Of a DNA stretch of 64,000 nt, positions 36,981 through 50,635 are shown piece after piece (the first letter of the stretch is position 1; the number at the start of each line of letters is the position of its first letter). This stretch comes from Centropus unirufus. Taxonomy: Eukaryota > Chordata > Aves > Cuculiformes > Centropidae. A program made the position numbers and the translations under genes. The notes beneath the pieces were generated by a model. The model was not told the origin of the DNA. It saw only the letters and a list, made by a program, of their open reading frames with translations, and searched no databases. Where the stretch lies: the NCBI GenBank assembly GCA_013397695.1, contig VYZI01000124.1, positions 63,687-127,686 on the forward strand. Reading direction: 5' to 3'.

Positions 36981-37495
36981 CTGTGGAGCCATGGGTCCTG
37001 CCTGCCAGGAGCTTTCTTAAGCATGGGCTTCCCATGTGGTCACAGACTCCTTTGGGCATCCCCCTGCCCTGGTTTGAGCTCCTGCACAGGTTGCAGGTGG
37101 ATATCTGCTCTGCCATTAACCTCCATGGGCTGCGGGGGGACATCCAGCCTCACCATGGTGTTTATCATGGGCTGCAGGGGAACCTGCTCTAGCACTTGCA
37201 GCACTTCCTCCCCTTCCTTCTTCACTGACTTTGGCGTCTGCAGAGTTGCACTCCTCTCTAGCTGCAGCTTTTTCTCGTGCAATCTGCCCCTCACACACAC
37301 ACCCCTTCTTAAATATATTTTCAAAGAGGTGCTGCCACCATTGTTAATGGGCTTGGCCTTGGACTACACTTGGTCTGCCTTAGGGTCTGCTGGCATTGGC
37401 TCTATTGGACATGAGGGAATCTTCTAGCACCTTCTCACAGAAGCTACCCCTGTGGCCTCACTAATACCAAAATCTTTCCATACAAACCCAAAGCA
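36981..37495 (-). mobile_element. LTR-derived avian interspersed repeat (5' LTR part)
   Basis: On the minus strand this begins TGCTTTGGGTTTG and runs through a promoter-like region with TATATTTAAG near 37,310-37,320. It then has diverged repeats built around CCTGCAGCCCATGG (near 37,180, 37,130 and 37,090). The pattern matches an LTR-associated repeat that I recall as very common in bird genomes. It is GC-richer than its surroundings. The far LTR end is missing or replaced near 36,981. The 167-codon plus frame (36,924-37,427) and the 94-codon minus frame (37,040-37,324) are both by-products of this repeat. The family assignment is from memory and should be checked against an avian repeat library. 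Confidence 0.6.
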
Positions 37496-37539
37496 GCAAC
37501 ATAAAATTATTTTCTGATAATTTTCTGCTTAGTAGGATC

Positions 37540-37603
37540 TTCATCATGGAGTTGGACAGGTTGGACTAAATTTGCATGAAATTTCAAAGGCCAACCAAAA
37601 GCA
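37540..37603 (+). mobile_element. Possible degenerate CR1 3' end
   Basis: The phrase CAGGTTGGACTAAATTTGCATG followed by CCAACC resembles a worn plus-strand CR1 3' end ('GGTTGGACTAGATGATC ... CCAACC'), without the terminal octamers. It is too short and diverged for a firm call. Confidence 0.3.
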
Positions 37604-40600
37604 GCTATTAAAAAGCAATAGTTTATAAATGGATAAAACATGTAATCGATTGCACTTCACATACTGATGTGAAAATAAATCCTAAAAGCAAACAAGGAAG
37701 TTAGGATAAAAGACATTGGCCAAGACCCAAGAAAAGCAACATTTTAAAATTTATGAGGTGAAAAAAAATAGTACAGTGGCAACCAGGAGAAGACAGAAAA
37801 GATAAAACTTTCTTAGTGCAAGGGAAAATGTTACTACTCTGTAGTCTGTTAGCAGCTGAGTAGACTGTTGATCGTTGTGAAGACATAGCTGACTAAATTT
37901 CTAGTCTTCTGATGATAACTATTTATGTGTTTTGAAATACCAATGGCTTTCAAAAAATCTAAAAAAAAAAGCTATTAGCATAATTTTCCATTCATTTCCA
38001 TATGACCTAAGTACCTATAGACTGGTTAGACAGACATGAAGATCACAAAGGTTTCTACCCATAAATAATTAGGAAATGAGAGACATAGCTATCATAAGTC
38101 AATGTACAATTTTTAAATATGTCTTTAAATGAGCCTGAATCATTCTCTTATAAAAGTATGAATTTGTTCTGTATTTTGATGGAAAAAATATACTTAGACA
38201 CATTTAGACATGTCTTTGACATCACATAATGTGCATTGCTTCTATGTGCACATAGAATTCTACAGAATTTGTGCTCTCCAGGTGAGGGATCTTAAAGAAT
38301 AGATGTCATATTAAAAAACAGAATTCAGTGCTGTTTTGTTTAAGAGAGCTGTAATAGATGCAGTATAGTGGTCTTGAAACTCTTCAGTACTTTTGCCAGT
38401 GACCTGGGAGCTGAAGTTAAAATAAGAGCTGATAAAGTAAAAAAAAAATATTAAGGAAGCAGTAAATAATTATGAGCACAAGAGTAGTTACATGGAGCCA
38501 TGTCCAAACATTGTCTGATAAATTGGAACTATTCAGACGTAACAGATTTTAATGCAGTTTACTGTGCTAATTTAACTCAAGGAATTCACTGCATCTACTG
38601 TTTTATCTACTGTTCTCTTCAAACCAAGCAAGAGGCAACCACTTTTTCATTAACTCAAATGCAACATCCCTTACTAGTGAACACAGCAGGGCTAAGGTAG
38701 GAATTCTGGAGAGATTGTCCAGAATTTTGCCACATGTGCCATCACAAGTAAATCTCAGTTTTAACTGCCTTGGAGATCTTTTGCAGTTATATCCATAATA
38801 TTATGTGTGACACTATCCTAAATATTTTTTGAGAGTTATTTAGTGTAGATCTGTACATTTTATTTATGTAATGATCATTCTTGTTAAAGAAACTGTATAT
38901 ACAAAGGCAATTTCTTTTAAATGAGCTTCTGTATTCGTTACTCTTTATGTTAGTAAAGCATCTGACTGAAAGCGTGTGTGAAGCTCCCTTTATAAAGTAA
39001 GGCCTTTCTACATTTTCAAAAGGGGGAGGTGGAAGATGAAATAGTTTGAAAGCCCGTTGTTCTAAAAAATACTGCTACAACATTATAGGCTAAGAGCTAT
39101 CTATGAGTTGAAAGGAGTGACGCATTATTTCAGCCTTTCCAGTAACTGCTTTGGAGTATTTGTACCATTTCCTCTGGGTATGTTCTGCGCTACAATCAGT
39201 TCCTTAAAGTGTTGTTCCTGCTGATTTGTGCAGAAGGTCAGTGAAGGCAAATACCACCTTTTAAAAGCATATCAAGTTTCATTAGGGCTAGTTCTCCCCT
39301 TACCCCTAATTGCTTGGAAAACTGTTTACTATATTTTGAACAGCTGTAATTTGAACAGGTCCTAATGTAGCATATATCCCTTTAAGAAGGCAAAAATTAA
39401 GTACCACAAGCATAGGTCATATGTGCAGTTTGCATACTCAGGAGTAACTGAGTCACTCCAGTTAGGTGACTAACTGGAGACAGATGACTTCAATATAAAT
39501 TCAGTAATTTTGTTAAAATTACATTCAAGCAGAGTTAATCAGATTCAGGATTCAGATCTTTACCAAAAAAAGGACTTTTTAGTGATAGGAAGTTTTTTAA
39601 TAGACATCTGTGTGCCTATCTATATAAGTGATTTTGGTCTTTTCTGGTCAAAGCAAGTTGTGCAGTGAAATGAACTTCATTAAAATTTATCTCACGGATG
39701 CAGAAAAAAAATGAACCATGGCTTACAATCAAGCTTACCACTGCCTTGTACATACAATCTAAGGAAATCATGGCATATTTGTATCCCCAAAGATGCTGGA
39801 CAGACAGGGAACTTTCTGAGTAATCTTTCATTTCCTAAGTGAAGTAAGATATGATCTACTTTCATTTTACTCCCTTCCTTTGTTTGTCTCTACTTTGGCC
39901 ACAAGATTTTTTTTCAGTAATTTGATAAAAATGTTAGAGTTTCTTGTTTTATTAAAAACACACATAATAATTAAAAATTTTACTTATTTGAATTTTACTC
40001 AAAAAAAATGGGGAGGAAGCAAACTTGTAAAGCTTAATTATTTTTTTCACATAGCGATTTGTCCAGTCCTATAAGCTGAAAAGTTTAAATCTGGCTGTGC
40101 TATTTATTGTGCCTGAACTGATTTAAATCAATGGTTTTCATTTAATTTAATCTGAGTATAGATTTAATTTTTACTGGCATGTTTGATATTTGGTCACTTA
40201 AAAGTTAATAGATCACTACTAAATGAAAATTAGTGAAAAATTATGTTAATGAAATTTGGACCAGTTTTTAAAAAAAATTTACCATGAGTTCTTGTATTAA
40301 CAAAATAACATCTACTGGAGTATTCATAGAATTTTATATGATTTCTGTTAGGTTGCATTTTTTTGTATTATATCAGAAAAATATAGAATCTGTGGTATCT
40401 TGATATATAGGCACAATGATTTATGAATAGATACTTGTAGTGGAAAACAAGGAATGCTTATAGATGCATTCAGAATGACATGCTTTTAAAAGTCTTTTTA
40501 AAAACCAAACTTTTCCATGTTTTGGAACAAACAATTCTGGATTCAGTTTTTCACCAGTTACAAATGAGGAGGGTCTGATATACTTAAATCAGTTATTAAT

Positions 40601-41237
40601 TTCCTACAAAGTAATGAGGAAGGGATCCTGTGCAGCTTTTTTGATCCTAAGTATCTCTGAGTACACTGTTATGATTTATAATGCTTTTAAATAATGGCCT
40701 AGATTTAAACCCAGGGTTAAAATATTTGGAAATATTTAAGCCAACATTTTACCCTGTTATCAATAACTGATCCTAAGATCAGGCATTTTTTTTGTCACAA
40801 TACTATATACAAGTACAGTGTAGGTACACTGATGTAACTTCTAATGTAAATAGCATTCAATTGATTTTAAAATGCTTTGTTATGTCCTCACACAAAGAAG
40901 TTGTATTCCAGCCTGTTTTACCACAAAAGAGATATTGCACTGTTAAAATTGCACAGCTAGAATTAAAATAGTCTTAAAATAGTATAAATTGTAATGTACT
41001 GGATCTTAGACAAAATATGTCTGAAAATTGAGCTCTGAATTATTTTTTCCACATCCGCTAGTAACATGTGGAAGTATCCATGGCAAAAATTTTCCAGTCA
41101 GAACGAAATAATTTTAATGTCTTTAAAATGAAAAAAGCAAAAATGGCAACAGAAGTAACTTTTCATATTCTTTACTTAAATATTATGAATCGATAGGAAA
41201 TATAGATTCTGATAGGATAAAATTCACAGTTTCAATA
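37604..41237. other. Unique AT-rich non-coding DNA
   Basis: No gene, RNA or repeat was recognised. All open frames are 72 codons or shorter. Confidence 0.5.
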
Positions 41238-41382
41238 CAGGATTGGGAAGGATGTGATTGAGAGCAGTCCTGCAGAGAAGTACTTGGGGTACTGATTGAT
41301 GGGGGCTCTTGCCCATGGGATGGGAGTTGGAGCTAGATGGTCTTTAAGATCCCTTCAAACCCAAACCATTCTTTGATTGTAC
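41238..41382 (+). mobile_element. CR1 LINE 3' end with internal deletion
   Basis: The left half (GATGTGATTGAGAGCAGTCC ... GAGAAGTACTTGGGG) matches the C-terminal coding part of CR1 ORF2. The right half (CCCATGGGATGGGAGTTGG ... AACCCAAACCATTCTTTGAT) is the avian CR1 3' terminus. The two are fused near 41,300, so the several hundred bases that normally separate them are deleted. The terminal octamer repeat has decayed to one unit. The copy is non-functional. Confidence 0.85.
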
Positions 41383-44300
41383 AAAAATAACAGTGAGTAT
41401 TTCTTTTATTGTTGCTCAACTGAATTAACAGAAACATGAAATATATTAAAGTGAAAACTCATAAAATTAAAGGTGAAATTTGTATCCAATTTCAAACATC
41501 ATTCCTCTGTGATTTCTATTAAAAACTAGCTCTGCTTGGAATGTGTCTGTTCAAAGACTAAAATATATGTTTGTTGAACAGATACTGCAGTAACCAGCAT
41601 AAGGAATTCAAAATAGGTTTACTGGGACAGCCAGAAAGTGAGAACCATCTTAAAATATTTGAAAAAAATTGCAAAGTTATTTGACTTAAAGGTAGGGGGT
41701 GAGAGCGAAGACTGAAACTGGCCCCAGGTAAAGACAGGAAAATGGAATCATAAATCATATAAGACAGTTGTGCTCTTTTATCCATAGATCCAGATGTTCC
41801 AACTAAATGTGTAACAACTTCAGCATTATTTTACAAAGACAAGAGGGATTGTGAATATTCCATTTCTCTCTTTCTTAAACAACACTTCCTGGGAATGTTT
41901 GATGCCAAGAAGAACCTTTGACCTGTGCTTGCAGGAGAGCAGCATCAGAACTGAATTCTTATATATATCTCCTAAATAACCTGGATTATGATATGATTTA
42001 AAGAACCAGCTCTAAAAGGCTAAATTTATAATGGGTTCTTCTTGAAAACAGTGACTAGAATCAAATCTCTAATTATCTAGGTAATACAAGGCCAGATACC
42101 CTCATTGAATAGGAATTTTTAAATGTTAGGCAGTGTCTTTGGATGATGGAGTCCTGTTAGATCTATAATCAGTTTCATACTGATTCTGGAAGTAGACAAA
42201 TAATAGATGGCCAGAAAATTAAATAATAAGTACCTTCAGATATGTTTTGAAATGGTGGCTCTGGGCAGATCCCAACAAAGCTGTTTAAATATCTTCAAAA
42301 TGGAAAATTATTTTCATTCTTCTACTCTGCCTCACCCTTAAAATCTAATAGCTGGTCACAAACCAGCTTCTTTTTCCAAGTGAAACAAAGAAGGAAAACT
42401 CCCATTATTCTAAATGTTTCTTTATTACCTAGAAGTAGAAGGTACTTTTATAACTTTTCAAAATCTTATTCGATCTAAGATAATTTCTTTTCCCTTTCTG
42501 GGCTATGAAATAATCAAGGCTTTACATGAGTATTATTAGTAAAACTTTATAGTGTTAGATGATTCTGTATTTCCTCCTTCCGTTTGAGTGGTATATATTT
42601 TTTTTAATTCTCATCTGTTTTTAAAATCCCACCAGTTTACATATTCTCCTTCAAATTTTATTCCATAGTTATATGGAATAGAGTGAAAATTTATAATTTT
42701 CAATCCTTAGTCATGCTTTTGTTACCTCTTCAAGGTGTCAGAACTGTCAATAATTACATTATCAGTGATATCAAAATGTCAGTATTTAGTTATGTGTCTT
42801 ATGAAAAGACTTTGGATCACTTTTTCAATAAAAAAGTCATGTGGCAAGTAGAAAATGTGGGCTTGACAGTTACAGAGAAGGAAGATTGGAACTGAAATAA
42901 TTCTGAAAACGAAGAGAAAACCTCATTAAAAGGAAACCTACTGTAGAAGATGAAGAAAGCAAAGTGCTATTGCAAAGAATCTTTTATAAAACAAGGACCC
43001 TGAGACTGAACTGCCCAATGACCTGTGGGGTTCAGTTACTAGGCTCAGGGGTTTAGGGCTAAGTGACACACTTTCAGGAACAGATGTTGCTAATAATAGG
43101 AGTTCATACACCTCAATGTACTAAGGGTCAAAGGAGTAATCCTCATGGGCAGTAACTCATGATATCACTAGACTGAATGTACGGAACTATACCTCAGCTG
43201 GTACAAACCAATGAAGTTCTATTAGCTATCTCAATATTTTCTTATTGTAACTAATATTTGCCTGTACATGTCATATTTGATACTCAATTTAATTTTTCTC
43301 CCATTAGAAGAACTACATTTCCCAGCATGTTTATATAATGATAATTGTTTCTGAACTGGTGATGACAAAGACCAATTTTGAATGAAAAAATTCAACAAAT
43401 AAACTACAGGTTTGTCAGAATTCATGTAGATATATCAGGGAAGTTTACAAAAATCCTCTCTTCAGCATTTTTTTATGAAAAGTGAAGCATGAAAGCAAAA
43501 GCCCAAAAATCTAAATCTTACTACAAATTCTAATTGCAGCTGGAATCATCCAACTTAAGGGTGCAGACTGGCACCTAATTTCAAAGAAAGGGTAAATATC
43601 ACTAGATTTATGTCTACTAATTTTTTTGGCTGATTTAGGTGTTTCCTTCCTTACTGTTCTGAGTTTCCCTTTGAGCATCTGTCTTTCTACCTTGAACATA
43701 TGGCAACCTTAAAGCCCTTGCTAGCCATTGAAGATTTAACTATAGCCACCACATTTAACTTCACATTCGGAAGGATTCAGCACAAAGATGGCTAAAATAT
43801 ATAAAAAATCTGGAATCAGCTATTTGTGCGATAATGACAAATGTTCACTGTTTCAACGCTTAGCTGACTCATATTACTAATCAACAAAAAGACAAAGGAT
43901 TTTTGGCCTTTAGGTGATGTGCTTTTTCTGATGAAAGTTTGGAATGAATCAAATAACTGTGGATGGCATTTCACATGCATAGAATTATAAATGGCTTCTT
44001 CATGGGAAAGTACCATTGTGTTTTCTAAGAAAGGAATGATAATTTTTTTTAACCACATAAAAATTCATGGAACCTGGTTGAGTAGAATTTGGTATAATCT
44101 TGGGTGAAAACATAACCATGCTGAGACTACTTAATCTGTTAACAACTGTGCTCAAAATTTACACTGGACTCTTTTGATAGAGGAATGTAATGTTTCAGAA
44201 TTCCTGATAAACTTTTATCTAATATTTGGTGAAAAAAAAGGTGTGGATGTTAATAGGGCAAATAAACTTCTTTAGAATATAAATAGTCATTTTTGGGCAA

Positions 44301-47300
44301 TAGGGCATCTGTTTTCCTATTTTGGACATCCTCTTTAATGGGATTCCGTAACAGGATATGCCAGGCTGCAGCTGTGTTTGTAGGTTGGGAAAATTGCTAA
44401 AGTAATCCGTATTTTTTGCTGCCTTAGGTATCTTACCTGTCCTTAGGAAGATCAAGGTACTCAGGATGTGTACCTGTGAGACTTCCAGCTTAATACTATG
44501 ACATTGTTCTCATTTTTATTAAGAAAACAAAATTATTGGCAAAAATGAGAACACAAAACACTAATGCTGCGGTTTTATATCCTTGGATTTCATTCAATAA
44601 TTTTTCTCAAGCAAGGAACACGTATGGAGACCCATCTCATTATTCCTTTCATACAAATGCAGGGAACTCCTGACCCCACTGTACGTAAGTGGAAAGCTGA
44701 ATAATTGCATGTTATATAATTATATGTTTAGTTCTTTGGAAATAGATCCATACAACAGCTTTCAGCCAGGGAAAAAAAAGCCACAATACAAAAACCAGTA
44801 AACAAAAAACCCTCATGTAGTCAGAATATTTTATTCTTTGTTTGCATTTCATACATGAATGAGTGTCTCCATTCTGCTTTTTTATTGTTTTCTGTATGTT
44901 TACAGATACTGAGAGTAAGACTTTAAAAGAAAGACCATGTATTTGTTTGAGTTAAAGTCAGTTTTCTACCTTTTTAGCTAAGCCTCATCTGAGAAAATTC
45001 ATTTTCTGAAAGTTAACAGTATGTTTTTCAGACAGTGTTTCTCTGTAGAGGTGATAACACAGGACATTTGTATTCAAAAAGGCCCTTGCTCATACCTATT
45101 CCTATAAAAACCAAGGTTGTCCTCAAGCTGATGGAATCCTGTACGTTAAAGTGATGAAAAAGGTTCATGCCTGTGGGGAGGAGTGAACAGGACAGGTGAC
45201 CGAAAACTGACCAACAGAGTACTCCATTCCATAAATGTCATACTCAATACAAAACTGAAGTTTCACAAGGATCAAGCTTCCCTCTTTGATGGACAGCGTT
45301 CAGTGAGGGCCTCATCTGTATTTTTGCCCTGACCCTGGATCTGTGTGTTCATGAATCTAATTCCTGAGTTCATCTCCCTCCTGGCATGGGGTCCAGCAAG
45401 GGACCTTTTCCCTTTGCCTGCCTTGCAGCCTCTGTGGTGATATAATCATTGGGGGCAATAAGGAGGGATGCAATTTTGTATAGTTGCATATATTTTACTA
45501 TTAATAGTTTTTTCTTTATGTTTAGCTGCCAATCAAGCCAGGCTGGGATAAACCATGACAGACCATAAGAAACCAATGTATTTTCTGCTGACCAGGAGAA
45601 ACATGTTCTTTTTCTCCTATCTCTTCTTCCTCTCTGGCCTTATCTCTCTGATGAACACGTTGTACTTTTTTTTGCATGCTATAGAGTCATCTATTAAAAT
45701 GTAGAATGGTAATTTTTAATTAAGGTCCTGGAAAGACACAAAATGAAGAGCTGATGAAGGATGGTATTACCTAAAGAAAAAATAGTATACAAAGACAGGG
45801 GGAACATGGAGACAAAAGAAGTGGGCACACTGAGCTATATAGTCAAATAGCTATGTAAAAAGAATGAAGTAATTTTTTTTTACCAATCTAGATGATTTTT
45901 AGTTATTTTTTTTTGTCCTAAATGCAAATTACTGCAACAATGGGGATCTTGTGATTATTCTAGGGTTTTCTAGGGGCTTAAGAAGTTCAGGAAATTTCTT
46001 TCACATACAGTAGTGCCTCCTTCTTTCTCCACAGAAATTTATCCAAGTATGATATGCATGCAGAGGCCAGAAAAAGTTAATTACATGTAATTTCTTGTAA
46101 CATGAACCCGTAGGCTTTCCTTCAGGTAAGTGAGTTTTTTGGACCACATTGTCAACTGACAAAAGGAGGAAATAGGACATAGTCAAAGAGTGAGAAGACA
46201 TAGCTGATCAGATAATTTCTGAATATAAATAGGGTGCAAAGAAAATCTAAAGAACATTTTAATGTGCAAATATGTAGAACATCCCTCTTTACCATATATC
46301 AGTGGCTATTGCATGAGTACATGTGACTGATAGTATAGCATGACCACTTAACATACAATCTTTTTCACCAGTTTCAGGTGTCAGAACTGGTGTTTTTGAA
46401 CTCTCAATATATCACTTAATCTGAAATGTTGAGTAGAGCATACAATCAAGCACTGTGTGATAATGAAGGGAACAGATTTTTTTCATTATTACTGTTTGAA
46501 ATTTTAGAAGCAACTGTGAAAAGCGTTACAGCAAATTCTTAGCTGATCTTAGTATTGCACTTCATCTTTTTCTTTACTATTACTTCACTGGCCTAAGGCA
46601 AGTCTCAAGAATTACCATGCTGGGAAAAGGTTAATTTTATCTTTAAAAATTGAACAGACAGAGAATATTCAATTTTACAGTTGCTTCATTAATTGTAAAT
46701 ATTCTAGAGTTCTTGGATTTCATTTGTTCAGTACCTACCTCAATAGTTGCCCTTATTGACCTCCTGAAATAATACTGAAATAGAAGGAATTGATGAATAA
46801 ATGAATAAAAAAATACCTAACCCAATGCTTCAGAGAGAGACATGCAAACCTTTTTATACATCTAAGTGTGCTGTGTAGTATCCTGTATAGAGGGAAAAAA
46901 AATCTTCCTAACAGCAGATGACAATCATTTTAAAATAGGAAGATTCATAATCCTTACAGGCTTTGTCTTAGTATGTAACTGTAAATGCCACAAAAATACA
47001 ATAGCAATACACGGTTCTTGTATTAAAATAAATTTGACAAGTTCTTCTTTAATTGTATCTCATGAGCCTTTGTTTCATAAGTTAATAGAGTAGAGGAAAA
47101 AATATAAGAAGATAAAAGTAACAGTTAAATGAAAGCAGGCGAAACAAATTGCAATAACTGGGAGAAATAATGACTAATATACATAATAACACTCTGATTT
47201 TTTTCCCTCAAATTTTTCTCAGTTATCTCAATATGTCCATAGTATTTCCTATTCCTGTGGGGTATTTGCTAAATTGGACCTATCTGAGAATCCAGAACTG

Positions 47301-50300
47301 CATGCAAATGAAGCCTGATGATTTTAAATGTATTTTTGAATAGTTACACCAGCTGCACTACACAGCACCAAAGCAGCGGATGTTATTCCTTTGGCAACAT
47401 GAGTTGGTATAGCAGAGGAAATTAGGGATGATTTTCTGGAGCCATTCCAAAATTTCTGGTTCAGATTTTTAGCCTTTCAGTGACTGCTTAGGGCCATTCT
47501 GGCATTTCAAAGCAACAGTAAAATCAGCACTTCCATCCTGTTAGGGAGAATGAAAATTTGAGCCTACAAAACTAATCTTGCAATCTGAAAAGAATTTCTA
47601 TAAGGTTTTTGAAACTTTTGTTTATTTCTGCATAAGGAGGCTGGGCTAGGAGATAATATATCCAGACAACATCCAAATGCCCGTGCATCTTGACATATGG
47701 TCTGTATCCTATCAGCTGAAAGTATGAGGGAAGTGTTGGTAGAGATATGCTTGAATGTATTTAAATCACGTTATACATAACCAGCCAGCATGTCTATATT
47801 TACTTCCATGAACATAGATGATGTTTTGAAATCCAAGGGGAAAAGTATGTCCCCAGAAAATGTTCTCTTTGCAGCTTTACTCTGTTTGAACTGTACACAT
47901 GTTGAAAGTAAGCAGAAACCTCTCATAAATTACTTCTAGGGATTCCCTGCTGTGCGGCAGTCCTGAACTTGAGCCTGCTCACATGTTGTGACTCTTTTTC
48001 CCCAAGTATAGGACACTAAACAGCAGTGGAGAAACTGAAAGTATGGCATATTTGTCTTCACCTGTTCCAGAGATTCCTTGCAAATCAATTCTATGTAACA
48101 ACATAATTCCTAGTCTGCTAATTCTTGAGCCACAGTTTCCACATTTTGCTCTCAACCTCTAGTGTGCCCTAGGTGACTGGTGAAAAAACACATTTCTTTA
48201 TAGCTATTCACAATCCCATCATGCTCCTGCTGGGGTTTCTAAACTTTTAATGAAAGAAAGAAGAAATTTTATCTTTTTTACAGTTTTAATTTGTATTGTC
48301 TAAACTACAGTCTTAACATCTCTAGTCATAACATTAAAGACCTAATGCCTTCTTCTTATCTGATTCATTTGATCTTACAAAAAAACATGTTCTGTCAAAA
48401 AGAAAGGTAAAGGGTGTGGTGCGGAAATTCTAAATGTGTAACCTAACAGTTTTCCGTCAGCAAGTGTAGCAAACGTCAGGAGAATAGCAGACATAGTCCT
48501 TACGTATGACCCTGAATGGATCTTTTTCTGCACCTTACATCTTCCCATTGGTTGCATTTATTTTTTTTGCTTTCTTTTTGTCCATATTGCTGTTTCATTC
48601 TATGAGGGATGGAAGGGAAAACAGTTTACAAGGCTTGTAATGACCTTGAAAGCACTAACAGCTGCTGAGGTCACTGTCAGCCTGTTGATTGAGTTCAGCA
48701 GGGCTATTTCAGGTTGACCGGCTTTGCCCTTGTTAAAGGTATCCCATCAGTCAATGGAAATCCCAGAGAGAAAATGGGTTAGACATCTCTTTCTTCAAAG
48801 ACAAAGAAACGTTTCTACATGCATGTATGTGAATGCACATGTGATGTTTGTCGCAAATCATGGGGAATATCTGATAAGAATTCATGCCCGCTAAGACTAT
48901 GTAGCTCATAGTTACATTTCTTGAGGTTGCTATTAAAAGTGAACTATTAATTCAGCTTTGAACTGCAATGAATTTCTGGTAGAGGTCAGTAAGCTTATTA
49001 CTCTCTAATTCAGAGATTGACAGCACAAAAGAACTGGGAAAAATGCTTCACAATGTGACCCCATGGGGCTTCTTTCTCTTTGCTATTAAATTTGCTCATG
49101 ATTTTTTGGCACAAATCAAGGGGCTTACACACACTTACTCCCACCCTCTATTCCCTGCACATTATGAGCCTTTAATGTTAACTGAGTTTTTGTCAATCTT
49201 CTTTCTGATTGGTCGTGAATAATTACTTACTTACAGTTATTATGGCATGCAAATTATTATATTGTTGTTGATGAAAGGACCATAGTAGAATCAAGTTTAT
49301 TCTTGTTTTATTAAGTCTGAAGTAAAAACTTTCTGTGTATTAGAAAAAGGAAGATGAGGTGTTTATAAGAAAAACGCTTGCTTTTCCAGCTATATTTTGC
49401 ATTCATGAATAATTCCAAGCTATATTTTTCAATCTTGCATGCTTGTCTACATAATTAAGGTGTGGACTGTAAAGGAAGAAAAAATGAATTATGCAGGTTT
49501 GTGCAAACAGTTTACGAATTTCTTGTTCAAAGAAGTAACTATTTCAGACAGAGCCCTTTGTTTAGTAGTACCCAATGACTGGGAACAAAAGGACAAGGGT
49601 AGGAATTGGAAGGTGCTTCAGAAGTCTCTTTTTTGAGTTTTTCACATTTGTGCCTCTTGGATGATTTGTATCTTTGAGAACTATGAACTATGATGACTCT
49701 GGTTATTCCTTAACCTCAGTGGTCAGGTCATTATCTAACTCCAGGTATAGAAGTGTGAATTAATTAGTCTCAGTTCCAGCTGAGACTTATCCAAAAAAAA
49801 CCTGCATTCTATGCTTTTAAGGGAAGTCATGAAAACACCAACTATCTTTTACCTTGATCTATCTTTTACTTGATCCAAGTTGTTTGGCTTTCAGATACAG
49901 CATCTTAAGTATAAGAAAAGGTGACTTTGAAGATTTAAAACTGCTGTTCCTAGCTTTGTCATTTGTGGAGGGTAAGCAGTATGAAAGTAATAGTTATTTG
50001 CTATGGCTGTCTTTTCTTTAAGACCCTTTCTTACATGACTTTGTTTTGCATGTTTATTTATAAGCTTTTTCCTTCTTCTCAAAGGAAGAGCAATGTTTTT
50101 TTATAAAAACTTTCAATTTTTTTAATGAAATGTAAATGTACGTTAAAGCTGTACTCCTTCTTTTAAATTTTAGTTGGTTTTTTTAAAATGAAATCAGTGT
50201 TATAAAAGCAAACCATTTAATACCACTCTGACCAATAGATCACAAACCTTTGTCTTCTTTATCTGTTCCCTTATTCTTCTAAAGTTGGACGACTGTAGTC

Positions 50301-50537
50301 TTCCAAATTATTCCACCCAACCTAGGTCTTTACACATATTTTAGCAGCTGAAGTTTCATGATGCTTATAAATGTACTTTGGTACAATGGGAACCACAACA
50401 TACGTTCCTTGTACTGATTTCAAACTCATGATGCAGTTGAAGGCTAATTTGAGAATATTAGCTTAAATATTTCAGCTTTTGGTTATACAGAATTTATTAG
50501 CCTCACATTGTCCATGCTTTTCTTTTTCCTTTCATAG
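41383..50537. other. Unique AT-rich non-coding DNA
   Basis: No gene, RNA or repeat was recognised. The stretches at 47,260-47,345 and 48,600-48,780 look more complex than average and contain E-box-like and octamer-like motifs (for example ATGCAAAT near 47,302), so they might be conserved regulatory DNA. A GC-richer patch lies at 45,330-45,440. No open frame exceeds 80 codons. Confidence 0.45.
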
Positions 50538-50635
50538 GTGGACAGCTTTCCTAGATAAAAGCTTTGATAAAGCTGAGAGGACCTCTGGTGAATATAGCAT
50601 TAGTCCTGGACTTGAGCATTCTGGCCAAATTATGG
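50538..50635 (+). other. Candidate exon 3 of an unrecognised transcript
   Basis: This 98-base segment follows a strong pyrimidine-rich acceptor (CTTTTTCCTTTCATAG) and ends at ATGG|GTGAGC, a good donor. Only one of its frames is open. With one leading base it reads 32 codons, including WTAFLDKSFDKAERTSGEYS and SPGLEHSGQIM. The entry and exit phases fit the candidate exons on either side. No family was recognised. The reading frame continues past the donor to a stop near 50,685, so an unspliced chance frame is also possible. Confidence 0.3.

Noticed and set aside
36924..37427. 167-codon plus-strand frame as a protein gene
   Set aside because: It runs antisense through an LTR-derived avian repeat, which explains its length and GC-rich composition.
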